A stretch of DNA of 64,000 nucleotides from Promerops cafer. Its lineage: Eukaryota; Chordata; Aves; Passeriformes; Nectariniidae. Every line of letters starts with the position of its first letter. Position 1 is the first letter of the stretch. The stretch lies in contig VZSE01008774.1 in assembly GCA_013398275.1 (NCBI GenBank), forward strand, positions 124,001 through 188,000. The letters are read 5' to 3'. A program made the position numbers and the translations under genes. The notes beneath the pieces were generated by a model. It saw only the letters and a list, made by a program, of their open reading frames with translations. It searched no databases and was not told the origin of the DNA. Positions 45,101 to 58,100 of this stretch are shown here, piece after piece.

Positions 45101-48100
45101 TCCCTCTCCATTCATGGTGTGATAAAGTTCAGGTTGTTCTTGTTCTTAAAATTCCTCCATAGGTTTCCCTAGTTCACCTTGTTCCGTTTCACTTCACACT
45201 TTGTGGAACTTGTTGCTCTCTGTTTATTTTGGTCTCTGATAATTTTCTTGTTTGTATATTCAAGACAAAAGAAAGAATGCCTTCATTGTCAGCAGGTAGT
45301 TACTCCTAATTTACAAAAGGCTTGCCAGTAGACTTGTGACTCAACTGACTTCAGAGGGTCCTTGATTATTTTCCGTTCTTTTAACAGTGATACACTCAAA
45401 ATGTTAAAAAATTACTCATTCGCTTAATCCAGCGGTGCAGTTTCAGCAAACTTTCTGAGAAAAGACCCTGCACTTTTGTCTGGAATGCCTTTTGACAAAA
45501 CCACAATTTTCTGTCTTATTCTGTAAGAAATTAGATCAGCTAGCTGCAGTGTCTGTCCATTTATAGTCTCTGCAAGCTACCTGTGGGTTTTCCAGCCGCT
45601 GTGGGTAATTTGACTACCCAGGCAAAGCAAGCAGCTTTCTAATCCTCCTGAGCAACAGAGGAGGGAGGTCAGCCAGTTCCAGCAGAATGCCATCCCCTTG
45701 AACACCCTGTCATGTACCAGGTACAGCTCACCAGCCTTGCTGGGAGTTGTTGTTGTGAATGTTGTAAGTATTAAATTAATAAAAATAATGATATTTTTAT
45801 TAAAAAGGAAAAGTCTTGGGGGTTAAGGGAAGGCAGTTAATATTCTGGAGCAGGAGTGTAGGTCTCTTCCATTAGTAACGAGCTGCTGCATACTCTCCAA
45901 AGGATGCCTTAATCACCAGTTGCATGCTGCTGTGGCAGGAGAAATGCCTCAGCAAACATCACAGTAATGGGCATTAGGGATAGGGAACCCTACAACCTGC
46001 CTTGTTCCATCCTCACAAGTGGGACTAAAGACTTATGGAGCAATCAGCAAGTATATATAGACAGATAGATAGATGTTTCAGTATAATTTGACAATATTTT
46101 TTTGGTGAACAAGAGGAAGTTTGTCAAATAAGTATTTGTTGTGCTTGTGGCTGGGATGCCTCTTGACAGCGTGGTGGCCAAAATCTTTTTGTTGGTTTTT
46201 GGTTTGGTTGGTTTTTTGGTTTTGAGGAAAAACCAGGACAGGGAATAAAGCTCTTTTCATGCTGCTGCTTTTGGTTAAAATAGCAGTATTGCCAACAGTT
46301 CAGTAACTGGAATGGTCCGCTTAAGTCACTGAGCATAAACTGGTGAGCATAACTGGTGTTAACAGCAGATGTACAGCCCAGTTAATAGGTCACAGTAGCA
46401 GAATGAGGGGGCTAAATCGGACATGAGCCATCATCTGCAGAAGTACAGTCCAGATTTATCAGGGTGACCTTGAATCGCTGCAAACGGAGCCTCTTAGGAT
46501 ACTGCAGCTCTACGGTCAGGTAATACCTGTTTACACTATAAATATCTTAAGAGAATTAATCTTTCAGGTCCCTGTGGTGAGGTAGGCAGAAACTTCCCCC
46601 TCAAGATGCAAGAAGTTAATTAGTGTTTCATTAGATATTGTGCACCCAAGCAGGATGTTGTGTGGCAGAAATAAAGATTAAATGAATTGAAAGAAAGCTT
46701 GTGGGAAAGCATCAATGCAAAAATGATCATACAAAGGTTTTACCATGTTATGTATCACCTTTGAAATAGATGGGCTCCCAGTATGTGTGTTAACTTCTCC
46801 TATTCTGTTTCAGATACTGTTAGAAGTGAGGGAGGAGAGAGAGACAGCATAGCTAAACAAAGACAGCCCTGGGGGCCCAGTGCTTCCTAAATTGTCAGCT
46901 TGTAGCAAAAGGACAAAAAATTTCAGATGTTTTTCTCACGTGGAGGAAGGATCTAATCTGGTGTGAGCCAGGGACAATCACAAGAGGAAATTGGAGGAGC
47001 CACAGTTTTTCCAGGTTACTGCAGGACAGCAGGATGATCATGCACATCCAAGAGGCATTAAAAGATCTGAGAAAAGCCACATATGCCAGTAGTGTGGTCT
47101 TTTTAGCATCTACCTTCTGAAGAATATTTTTAAGTCTTATATTCAGTCTAACAATCAGTTCTTTTATTTTTCTCCTCTCTTGAAGGTGTTGTATTAGATG
47201 TTGTAAAACAAAAACACTGCTGATTTGTATTAAAACTGGCATAACTTATAATGATGTACTGTTGTTTCCAAGAGTAAACATTTTTTTTCTTTTTAGTTGG
47301 CATTTTGACTTGACATTTCACAAGTTTTTTATCATGTTAATTAAATATAGTTATTTACAAATAATTCATTATTGTTGCTTGGATTTGTTTTGGTGCTGTC
47401 TTTACTAGAATATCATCCACAACATCCAGTGCAAATCTGGATTTGGTTGTGCTGGGCACTATGAAATGTTGGGGAATACACAATCTCTATTCACAGGTGA
47501 AATGCTGGTTCCAATTTGGTGGGGTTTGCTCCAGTAGTAAGGTAAATCCTCCTTATTTAGAGAATAGATGCTGTTTCTTTACTGGCTTCAAGTAGGAGCT
47601 GTTTAGAAACATTCTGGTTATTTTCATCATTACTGTTAATGTGCATGTTTGCTTTGCCCAAGCAAAAGGTAGGAAAGTTGCAAAACTCTCAGTGAAAAGG
47701 AGTTCATAGCAGGAAAATGGTGGTTCGGAGGGAGCAGTGTGAAGTGGCAAGGAGAAGGCCAAAAGCTGCCATGTTATGTTACCAAAGCTTAGGTCCAGGA
47801 GCCACTGGTCTGAATTTAATGTGTCCTTTAGGTACTTGCTCTTGATCCCAAGCTGGTGGCTGGTGAATACTTTCTCAGCTGCTTGGTTTAAAATCAGTAT
47901 TTTCTTTTATATAAAATATTCAAAATACAGTAGATAATTTACTTTGTATGGCAGCACTGTTCTTTAAGCCATAAAAAGCTCTTTCAGTCTCAGTTCCACA
48001 CCAGCTAAGGCAACAGCGGAAGGAATGCCACTTTTATCAGAATAGGTTTTATATAAATAGGCTTTTCTGATTTAGAGCCGAGTTTCACCCCCACTTCCAC

Positions 48101-51100
48101 CCCCGATAAAGAAAAATGCTCCTTTAGCATATTGTAGTCACTCTAGAAAACCCTAATGCCAAAGATTGGTGCATTTTATTGGGCTAATCTCTGTTAATAC
48201 TGGAGATCCAAACTGGTCCAATGTATGTCCTTGGAGGCCCTGTTCTATTGAACGGAGTATTTGTTGGTTTCCATGGTAATGCCCAGTTTGCAGGTGATTA
48301 GGGTACAAGTGGTGACCGTCCCTTCCTTTTGACAGCAGTGCTGGCTCAGTGCTGGCAGTACTAGCACTGCTTCTGGAATGCCTCCTTCACTGCTGATAGA
48401 ACTGCATGGCTGCATAGAGAACTGGATCAGGAAAATGACTTGGATTTTAAATTTTTTTTTTTTTTGCCAGCTTATTTTTATCTCTTAAATTATGTAATTA
48501 TTCCATAACTTGAGTTTTCTGCTTGGATTCTGTCCCAGACAATTGTTAAAATTCAGTAGCTATGGGAAACATAGAAACAGCCATTTTTTTGTAATATGTG
48601 CAGTGTAGCACAGTAAATGGAGAAAAATTCATCAGTCTCTTGTGACTTGGGGGTGGGATGTGGGAGTGTGCCTTATTAGACATCTCCCCAAAGAGTGAAA
48701 ATTGTATGTAGATACTCTGAGCTATCTATAGTGAGCAGCACTTGGAGCTATTGCTTTCTGTGGACATGCTGAGTCATTTCAGAGAGAAATGCTTCTAAAA
48801 TGCTGAACAATAGGCATCCAGGTCTCTGGTGTCCTATGGACCTTTTGACTGATTTTCAAATGTAATCTGAAAACCCATATTCCTCTCCCATTTGTGTTTA
48901 AATTATTGTTCTGCACCTTCCTTCTTTGTGCACAGAATAAGCTACTCTGCTTCCTCAGAATTTTCTTAATGGTTTCCCATGTAATCTTGCTTAGGGACAG
49001 TCACTTCTATTGTCTTCTGAGATGGGTATGTGAAAACCAGGCTGTTTTGCAGTGGCTGGTTAATAAGCTCCCTGCAGCACTTCATGATACCTTGGTAAGC
49101 TATCACAGCAAAGATGCTGGTCTGCAAGGCTGCTCAGTCTGATGCCTGTGGTCCAGCCATCACAGGGGGTTAGAGCGTTCACTATGTAAATGTTGCTTTT
49201 CAACATCTGGTTTTCCAGATCATGTCATGAGGCAGAACGATGAGCTTACTGAATTTCCCTTCACAGGGATTTTGTTGGACTCTTAAACCTTGAGTCTCTC
49301 CTGTGTTTCGGCTTGTACAGTGACCTACTTGTATCTTTCAGATAAAGAGAAGGAGAAAATAAAGCTTGAAGAAGATGAGGCAGCAGCTGCCAGCACTATG
49401 GCAGTCTCAGCTTCCCTCATGCCACCCATTTGGGACAAAACCATTCCTTATGATGGCGAGTCTTTCCACCTGGAGTACATGGATCTGGATGAGTTCCTGC
49501 TGGAGAATGGAATTCCTTCCAGCCCTACTCACCTGGATTTGAACCAGAATCCACTCTTGCCTGTGGCTGAGCTGGAAGGGAAGGAATCTGCCGGTGCTTC
49601 CACTGGTTCTCCTGCATCATCCTCTTCCACTGCAGTTTACCAGCAATCTGAAGCAGCCTCCAGCACAGGTAGATGGAATAATATGGGGCTGTGAGGGACT
49701 TCTGTTGTTCTCATGTTAAAAGGTGTCTCTTTAGATCAGAGGAGACATGCTAACCTGTCAGTGTTTGCTGCAGCAGGTTAAACAGTACAAATGCTCCATG
49801 TAGAGCCTTAGTTCATGTGTCAGTTCATGAAGATGCTGCCTCTCCTTTTCTTTCCCTCTTCCCGTCCTATGAAGAATGACAGTGCAGTCTGTTTTGCTTT
49901 TGAAATTATAAGAGCTGAAACAGCAACATAAGTATTTGCTTTCTTGGTATTGCTAATGTAGTGAGAAACTGGACATGTAGAGAAAATACTTTCTCAGGTT
50001 ATCTTACAACAGATTTGGTAGCTTGTCACAAGTCAGTTTTACTACCTTGGTCTGCTTGGGTGAACTTATGTGAACTTAATGTACCTCAAATAACAATGTT
50101 AAACAGAAAAACAATGAAGCAATCTTTTTTGTGGTAGCCTGGGAAATGTGAAAACAGACACTTGGAAAAGGTGTTTTAATGATGCAGTTTGATGTTCTGT
50201 GGTGCTTTGAAGTGGGAATGGAGGAACAAAAAACCAAAACTGTGCTTAAATGGTACTAGGAAACTTCATTTGTAGAATGAAGATCTTCTCTATTAAAGAA
50301 TTCAGCTGCTCAGTTTGCCCTAGATTTGGAGTTTAAACATTATAGCCATCACAGTACTATTTTATGAGCAAGCTTTACAGAAAGCATTTTTCTCCGGACC
50401 TCTTCTGTGAATCTGTGGGAAAGATAACGTGGAACTCCTTCCGTAAGTTATAGGGTGTAGCTTTTTTCTAGGTGGTATATGCAAAACTTATTTATTGATC
50501 ACTACTGCACATTCCAGTGACATGAAGTTTTGCAACTCATTTATATGAAGTTTTGTAAACAATAGATGAATATGATAAAGTTCATATGAACACTGCCAGT
50601 GTCAGACATTCTGTTGGGGCACTTATTTCTATGTGGCAATGAAGAAGAATACTGTTGCATTTGTAACAAATTGTTCTTTATTTAGTCAGTTGTTTGGAAG
50701 TCTACTTGTCTGACCTTTGAAGGTCCCAGGGAGTGGGGTTGTTGGGCAGGCTTGTTTCTGTAAGGATTTGTATGGTACAAAACTCAGGCTGATACAAGTT
50801 TCTCCCTTCTTACTGCTGCTGAAGGTGCTTTTTATGTGTGCGAAGCATGTGGTTTTTGCCAAGGAAGTATTAACTCCTGTCCTGCATCTGTCTACTCATG
50901 TCTGTTATTCTGGCATATGTTCCTAGAGTTATATTACAGACTGGACTGTGAACTCTTTCTCTGTACCAGCAGCAGTACAGCACCCACCACACCTCAGGGA
51001 AGCACCAACTAATTCTATTAAATATTTCTCACCACAGGGCAATAAAGCTGGCTTCTTTGTTGATACTGTTTATCCTGCTGAATATATTGTAATTTCTCCT

Positions 51101-52188
51101 GTTGTTGCCAGAGTCCCCACCACAAAATGAGAGAAATACGCCCAGCCCCATTGATCCTGACTGCGTAGAAGTTGAGGTGAATTTTAACCCCGACCCTGCT
51201 GATTTAGTGCTGTCCAGTGTGCCTGGTGGCGAGCTCTTCAATCCTCGCAAACACAAGTTTACTGAAGAGGACCTGAAACCACAACCTATGATTAAAAAAG
51301 CCAAGAAGGTTTTTGTCCCAGATGAGCAAAAGGTAACAGATTTATTGCTGCAAACTCTTCTAGGCCTTGATAAAAGTTTCTGACTCTTATGTCCAAACAC
51401 TTTGACATACAGAGCTAATGCAGTTTACCTACATGATTGGGCAGAAGCACTGCCAAGAATAGAATTGGCAAGCCAACTGCTGTGCTTGCTGGTTTGCAGG
51501 TTTTGGTATCATGAGCTAATTACTGGCAAGGAGCAACTGATCATGTTATACACAGAAATTAGAAGAGCTATCAAGTCAAATCCTCATCACCTGCACTTTT
51601 GAAGGCCATTGTCTATATTTGCCCAGTATTGTGTCTAATCTGGATTTAAGCAACCCAGACAAGAGAACAGGTGGCTTTATGTAAAAGTTCACTTCTGAAC
51701 TGAAACTACGTAAAGGAAGCATTTCAGTTGGACAGCTTCTTAATACCCAAGTCTCTAAATCTCCTTAGTTCTAGCAACGCACTTGGTTTATCCTAAAAAA
51801 AGACTTGCTTAAAGATGAAATCTTACAGTACCGCGTGATCTCCATTTTGATGTCAGAGCCCTGCAAACATATGCAGGAGATTCCTCAATATAGCAGTCAG
51901 TGTGAATGTCATTATACAATGAAGAAGTGTCTCTGAAACAGTTGTCAGTTCGGCATCTTTTTTTTACTACAGGATGAAAAATACTGGACAAGGCGAAAGA
52001 AGAACAATGTGGCGGCAAAGCGTTCCCGTGATGCTCGGCGATTAAAGGAGAATCAGATCACAATTCGGGCAGCCTTTCTTGAGAAAGAAAATACAGCCCT
52101 GAGGACGGAGGTGGCAGAGCTGCGCAAGGAAGTGGGACGATGCAAGAACATTGTTTCTAAATACGAGACCAGATACGGACCCTTGTAA
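39085..52188 (+). CDS. TEF: TEF (thyrotroph embryonic factor; avian VBP), PAR-bZIP factor, upstream-promoter isoform
   Basis: Exons 39085-39187, 49342-49668, 51112-51332 and 51973-52188 join in frame into 288 residues. Residues 1-34 are the alternative N-terminus. 35-144 carry the acidic activation region with [12 protein letters not shown]. About 150-217 is the PAR (proline and acidic rich) domain. 224-245 is the basic DNA-contact region with [13 protein letters not shown]. The zipper follows with I246, L253, L260, L267, C274 at heptad spacing. The protein ends YGPL, as the family does. It binds D-box sites (RTTAYGTAAY) as a homo- or heterodimer with DBP and HLF, in circadian output; the chicken orthologue was found as a vitellogenin-promoter binder. 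Size and sequence agree well with mammalian TEF. Confidence 0.97.
43406..43411. promoter_or_regulatory. TEF: E-box CACGTG in TEF promoter island
   Basis: A palindromic CACGTG about 30 bases before the N gap. CLOCK/BMAL1 bind this motif, and TEF-family genes are clock-controlled, so a role is plausible. CACGTG occurs at several other places in the window, so the motif alone is weak. Confidence 0.4.
43439..43775. other. Assembly gap, 337 Ns, inside the TEF CpG island
   Basis: Run of N with extremely GC-rich sequence on both sides. The alternative TEF first exon (N-terminus starting MSD in mammals, ending near ENPPREARL) is not present in the flanking sequence and probably lies in this gap. Open frames that cross the Ns are not real. 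Confidence 0.97.
48489..48498 (+). promoter_or_regulatory. TEF: Perfect PAR-bZIP D-box ATTATGTAAT in TEF intron
   Basis: Matches RTTAYGTAAY at all ten positions, about 840 bases before the first common exon. It could be bound by TEF, DBP, HLF or NFIL3. About one such site is expected by chance in a window this long, so function is unproven. Confidence 0.3.
49342..49668 (+). CDS. TEF: TEF common exon, activation domain
   Basis: Acceptor CTTTCAG, donor GTAGAT at 49669, phase 1 to 1. It encodes [39 protein letters not shown] and [20 protein letters not shown], nearly the same as mammalian TEF, then a Ser/Thr-rich variable part. An in-frame ATG at 49398 (MAVSASL) could act as an internal start for a shorter isoform. 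Confidence 0.96.
51112..51332 (+). CDS. TEF: TEF exon, PAR domain
   Basis: Acceptor GTTGCCAG, donor GTAACA at 51333, phase 1 to 0. It encodes [40 protein letters not shown] and [13 protein letters not shown]. This proline and acidic amino-acid-rich domain lies just before the basic region and defines the DBP/HLF/TEF group. Confidence 0.97.
51973..52188 (+). CDS. TEF: TEF last coding exon, bZIP
   Basis: Acceptor CTACAG; stop TAA at 52186-52188. It encodes [20 protein letters not shown] and the leucine zipper ([20 protein letters not shown]), ending YGPL. The stop overlaps the sequence TTGTAAGC, which reads as a 5' splice donor (GT at 52185). Confidence 0.97.
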   Translation, partial: DEKYWTRRKKNNVAAKRSRDARRLKENQITIRAAFLEKENTALRTEVAELRKEVGRCKNIVSKYETRYGPL

Positions 52189-55100
52189 GCACACCCTTTT
52201 CCTTGTTAGGGCTCTTTGTTTTAGCCTCTTAGGCTTCTCTGCCTTCTGTAGAGACTCCCAGAAATAAAGTTTATGGAGGCTTTGCTATTTTGCATCTACA
52301 CTAGAAAGAAAACTACAAAACACAAACAAACCCTGTTTCTGTTGGCAGAACTCGTTCAGGCCCTTTCCTGATCATTCTGTTGTCCAAAATCTTAGTGTCC
52401 ATATTTGCAACCTTGTTTTCAACACTGATGGAACATTTTCAGATGTCATACAATTGAACAGATTAACCTGTCTGGAGGAATAAATGTGGATCCCTCCAGA
52501 CTGGACAGAGCTTTTGCTATCTGTTCTAACCTTCATTTTTAAGTGGAGAAAGAGCCTAGGAGACTCTCCTCTTTCTCACTTTCTTTTCTTTTTTTTTTTT
52601 GGTTTTGTTTTTGTTTTGTTTAATTTTCAAACTCTTGCTCTTTTCTCTTTTCTATTCCACCTCCCTGTCCCAGTAAAAGTGTAAAACAAAATTTTAGGAT
52701 ATAAGTAGATGTTGCTGGGCAGCATCATGAAATTGTTTCCTCTCCCATTCAGAGGCACTAGAAAGCATCTGTTGTATAGAACTCTGTTCCTGTTGAAGAG
52801 GAATAGGGGAACCTTTAGGACAGGAAGACAGGATTCAATCTCTTGTAAAAACAGAAGTATTGCGAGATTAATCTATGAAAGTTACGCAGAATGGAGTCGA
52901 TGCAGTTTTGATTACAATGCTGTCTAAATGTCTTGATAGGTTCCAGTTCTGGATAACTTGCCAGAAACCAAGGAGAGACAACAGTAGTGAATCACTCGCT
53001 TTACATATGTGAACAAAATAATTTGATGTGGGTTCTAGATTGTATTTCTACCACCACCCCTCCTTTTTTTCCTTAGAGGGTCTTCACTCTTGAACTGCTG
53101 ATAAAGCAGCATTTTGCACTTAACTGAGAAGTAAGGGAGATTTAAAAAAAGAGGTCTGGCTTATTAGGCTGAACCTTGAGTCCCAGCTGTTAAAAAATGG
53201 CCAGCACCTTATGCTTTGAAAAAAAGGGGCTTTTTTAAAGAAGTAAACAAGCCACTGTTATTTTACTGCACCTTACCTGTTGTGCAAGAGATTGAGAAAG
53301 AGTTTTGGTCCTTTGCCTCGTGAACACACTATGGGATAAGCTACACCCACTATAAACACGAACAGTTTACCTCGTTATCTCCTGTGTAGCAGTATATCTG
53401 GTCTCTCCATGCTTGCTGGTTCTATCTCCAGCATGTTTCCTGATAGAAAATTAGCACACAATACTTGCCCTCTTGGAAGTAATCCATTCTCAGCACCAAG
53501 CACTGCTTCAACAATATACGGTGTTAAAAGAAAAAATACACTGTGTGTGATGTTGAGACCTTCTACGCGACCTACAACTGCAAGAACTAGAAGCTTTACC
53601 AGAAGTATATGTCTAGAAGTCCTCTTAACAAGAGAAGCTGTCTTAAGATAGTGGCTGTGTCAGAACTGTTAGGCTATACTTCCTGGGATAATATTTATAT
53701 TAAGGAGTAAATGTGGGATGATGATGTTGAGGGTAGTTGCAGTTCCTCTATTGAAATCTGAACATATATTAAAAAAGCATTAGGGTTTATTTTCTATGCT
53801 AAAGACCAGCTTGTCTTTTAAACATAATGTAGAAATTATGAGTTTAGAGCAATTTTGTGTTGAAGTCTTAAGGAAGTGGAGAAGCAGGCTAATCCACAAC
53901 ACTTAATGTATGCTTTGAACTATTCCCCCCCCCCCCTTCCCCGCTGTTATGCTCTTAATTTGACTAGAGTGGCTCTTGATGTGGTGTTGGTCTAATTTCT
54001 TTCAAACATACTAAAAATTGTCACCCTTTCAGCAGGGGCTTTTTCTTTCACAGGGTGGTTTGTGGTGGTGATGGTGGGAAGTATGTTATAAATAAATTGT
54101 CACACTTAACACTTTGCTTTGTTTAAAGTGACTTATCTGATTCCGAGTGATGCAACTTTAAAGACTTTTAAAAACAAAGCAACTAAAAAGCACACATGAA
54201 TCGCCAGTCTTCAGAGTGAGCAGTGAAATCTGTGAGGTGTCCCAACACAAACAACTGATGATGACCCTGCCTGCCTCCTTGCCTGCAAGTACCCCATCTG
54301 ACTACCCAGGGCTGGGCATGATGAAAAGTGCAAAGTCTCCTTAATTCTGTATATGGCTTTCTTATCTGTCTTTCTCACTGTAACTATGAACTACAATAAG
54401 CTTACCTACTGGGGTTTTGTCAAGACACTCAAAGTTCATGTCTCAAAGTCTGTTGACAGCCTGTGTGAATAGTGACTCTTCGTTTTGGCACTCAAGTGGA
54501 AGAAGAGAGGGGGTTTTAAATGGAAGTGTCTGTGTATATAAAGAACTGCTATATTTTAAGACTCTTTTCCCTGCAGTATAATGAATTTTATTTAATACTG
54601 CGGCTCACTTCTGGTACAGTGTAGCGTATTGTGGCGTACTGTGAGTGCAGAACTAAAGACACCAGGAAGACAGCAGTCTGTAATGTGTGAGACTTCAGTG
54701 CAGAAGATTACAGCAGATGTACTGAAATAATCCAGAAAGCACCACAGTGTGCCATACAGAGAGTAATAAACCTCTATCAAATGACCCATGTAATAGTAAA
54801 CCACGTCGGTCGCTTTCCTGCTCCACAGCTACACTGCTGTAACCTGCCTTTTCCTTTATTTCGTTTATGAGGCTCACTTTCTTTTATGGTATCTTGCTGA
54901 AACAGGATCTATTCTTCTGCTAACGACTTAGCAATCATGGAAAAGGTGCTATTCTGAGCTGCTGTTCTCCAAGTCTTTTGGCAGTCTGAAACTACCAAAT
55001 GAGTATTAGCTCCAGGAAAACAATGGCTGTTAGTTGCCATAGTACCCTTTTCTGTCTCTGGACTGCAGGACAGCTGTGGTGCTGAAGGTGAAACAGCCAA

Positions 55101-58100
55101 TGATATCCCACAGTTACAATGGGCAGCTTAAGAGTGAGGATCCTTGTGCCGGTGTGGGAGGGTAGATGAAAGCTTGAACGGATGGCAGAGATGTTTATTG
55201 TGTTTAGAAGATGGAGGAAGTAGGTGGAAGTTCCATTGTAAGAATTTCATCAGCATAACAAGAAGGTGCTCTTGTATTACGGGAGCTTGAGAACTGTATC
55301 TCTGTGGGAAGAACAAGAGTACTTACTTTCTAGGAAAGGAGTACAGGGCCATGCTTATAGCCAAAATGGAGCTTGTAAGACAGGAGTGTGTTCATCCCTG
55401 GAGGTTGATGAATAGCATACACCTCAAGAAAAATAATCTTGAAAGCTTTCTGAAGCACAAGTGCCAAAATTATGAGGCATGACTAGTTACCAGCATAGCT
55501 CAGTGCTATCATATTGAACAATTATTTTGACTTTGTGTTTACCCAAGAGATTCCACCCCTAATTTCAGAGCAGAAACGCAAAGAGAAAAATGTGAGAAGC
55601 AGCAGCTAATATTGTAAGCTTAATAAAAAAAAAAAAATTAAAACCCAGGATTCATAACCAGTGTTTGACAGCATAACCTTTGTACAGAGCTTATATATTA
55701 AATGTAGTTTTTGACCTATAATTTTTAATGGACAATGTACTGAAGTCAAGAAAGTGTTTCTAATTTTTTGCTGGTTACCAAAGTATACCTATGAGTGTAT
55801 TACTATAATTTGGGATTATAAAGAACTGAGATAATCTTGGGGTATTTTTATCAAATAGATGAATATCTTAGTTCCATGATGCTGAAATGGCAGCATATAT
55901 CTCTACCTGTATTGAATATTGCTGATTTGGACTGATATTTTTGGTATGTACTGGTTTTTGCTTTATTTTGGTGATAAAGGCCCAAACCATTGATTAAAAA
56001 AAAAACAGCAACAAAACAAACAACCACGACAGCATGTAAATGTAGCAACTTTTTTCATTTATAATTCCTAAATTTTCAGTTAGCCCTGGCTGTTCTTAAA
56101 CGTCATGCTTCCTGTTTAAATCACAAAGCCAAAAGCTAAATAACTGGGCAAGGAGTTGCTTCATTTGGATCCTACTGTGCTTAGGAATATTTTTTAAATA
56201 CTTAAATATTGTGTACAGGATTTGGTTTTGCAGTATGTCATGACATTTTAACAGCAAAATAGTCAGAGAGATTAGCATGTGCAATTCTATTGTTTTATTT
56301 CTATTATCTTTAAAGCTTACACAATGGAAACTAACAGTGAATGTTCATTAGATCTTTCTTTCAGAGAAGACTGTTAGCAAACATTTGTGCTTCCCTGTAG
56401 GACAATGCAGATTTGCACAATCTGTGATTCATGTGTCTACAGGTTGCAAAACTGGAAAATCGCACTTTAGGGCGAGTGCAGCTCAACTTTTGTAGCTGGA
56501 GAATTTGGTGGTGGTGTTGTTAAGAAGCAGTATCTTTAAATATAGATGAGAAAGTAGTAACTATTTAAAGGAGTGCAGATATAGCCAGATGAAAAATACT
56601 GTGCAATGCTGAATTCCTTTCTCAGTTGCAGTCTCAGGAAGTTAAGTTTATTACTCCAGAGCTCTCTGCTCCTCTCGGAATGATTCGCTATATCATTTTG
56701 TGTCTTTGACTAGGCTGACAATCCTATCTGTAAGTGATAACTTGGGTATATTTTCTTAGTGATCATAAGAAGACAAATATTCTTTTAGCTCAATTTGAAT
56801 ATTAAAAGATGCTGAATTGACACTGTTAGGGTCTGAAGTTCTCTAGCCTTGGAACATACTCTGTTGAGGCCATAAGTGTGCCTGATGCCAACCTACCCCA
56901 TTCCAGCCACAAAGGGACCATCTCCAACGGGAGAGAATAAAGGGCATGTGCACCTTTCGGCATCACGGCAGGGATTGCCAGGAAAGAGAGCGGTTTATGA
57001 CAGAGCTGTACTTTCATTAGGAAGTGGATTGACACCACATGGCCATTTCATAGTACTAACTTTGAAAATATATAAACTGTGGATGAGATTTGTGGACAAT
57101 GAGTGTTGTTTTACTCTACAGAAGACAGCAGCTATGAATAAATGATGCGCAATATTTAATACAGTATTGCTTTCGTACATGATGATCTAATCTACATGTA
57201 GTGGGTTTGTGTCTAAAAATTCCAAGAAGCTTAATCTTTCACCTGTTGCCAAGATCTGCTCCCACTGAAGCTAGTAACAAAGATCTCATTAACTCCCACA
57301 GGAAAAAGTCTTTACTCTTATGTGGTTATTGTAAAGTTTTAGCAAGTTTTAGCAAGTCATGGGTGTTTTTGCTTTACTCTCAAGCATTCTGTGCTGGGAT
57401 CAGGTGGATACATCTCAGATTGCAAGTGTAGTGTTGGTAAACTGGTCCTGATGCTTTTGATATTCAGATAATCTGAATTCTGCTTTTTTTTGGTCCTGCA
57501 TGGACAGAGTGAAAAAGTAGTATACTATAAACTTGTGTTGGAGAAGAAATGTTTTTGGGTTGTCTGGTTTTTTGCTAAGCGGCTTCTTGCAGTAACATTT
57601 TATGTCTTTTCTGATAATTCTCCATTTCTTTGCTGTGCTGTTTGAAAGCCCAAGGTGTTCTAACTAGAAATCACTTCCTGTGTTATCTGCAGGCCTACTT
57701 CTAATTGTACCAAATAAATTTCAAGTTGGGAGGTGCAGTGGAAGGCCAGCAGCTTTGGGAATACTGTAATAAAACCACTTATGCAGAATTTTTTTTTTTT
57801 GTAGACAGCAGAAATAATGGACCTGCACAGAGGAGAATATTGCTGCTTCGGTATTGTAAGCCACCTGAGCATAAAAGGGCTTTGTTCCTTGTGATCAGGT
57901 GCTTTCATTTTTAGTGAGAGAGAAGGTATCTCAGACCTTTGTAAAATCCAGATAGGCTTTTGTTCACCCTTCTAGTTTTAGCTGCTGAGCACAAGATGAG
58001 AAATGTAAATTTACCTTAGTGCATAAATCTCATATTTTTGGCAACATACACCTAAATCCATAAAGAGCAAAATCATTTGTTAGTGCTAGCGTTTTGCCTT

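Larger units (their letters stand above)
39188..49341 (+). other. TEF: TEF first intron, 10.2 kb
   Basis: It contains the CpG-island internal promoter (43060-44050), a T-rich tract at 44333-44383, an A-run near 44690-44703, a short GATA-like run near 46063-46073 and a consensus D-box at 48489-48498. No other coding exon was recognised outside the N gap. Confidence 0.8.

Noticed and set aside
46063..46075. Short GATA-type run in the TEF intron
   Set aside because: Only about three copies, too short to call a microsatellite of interest.
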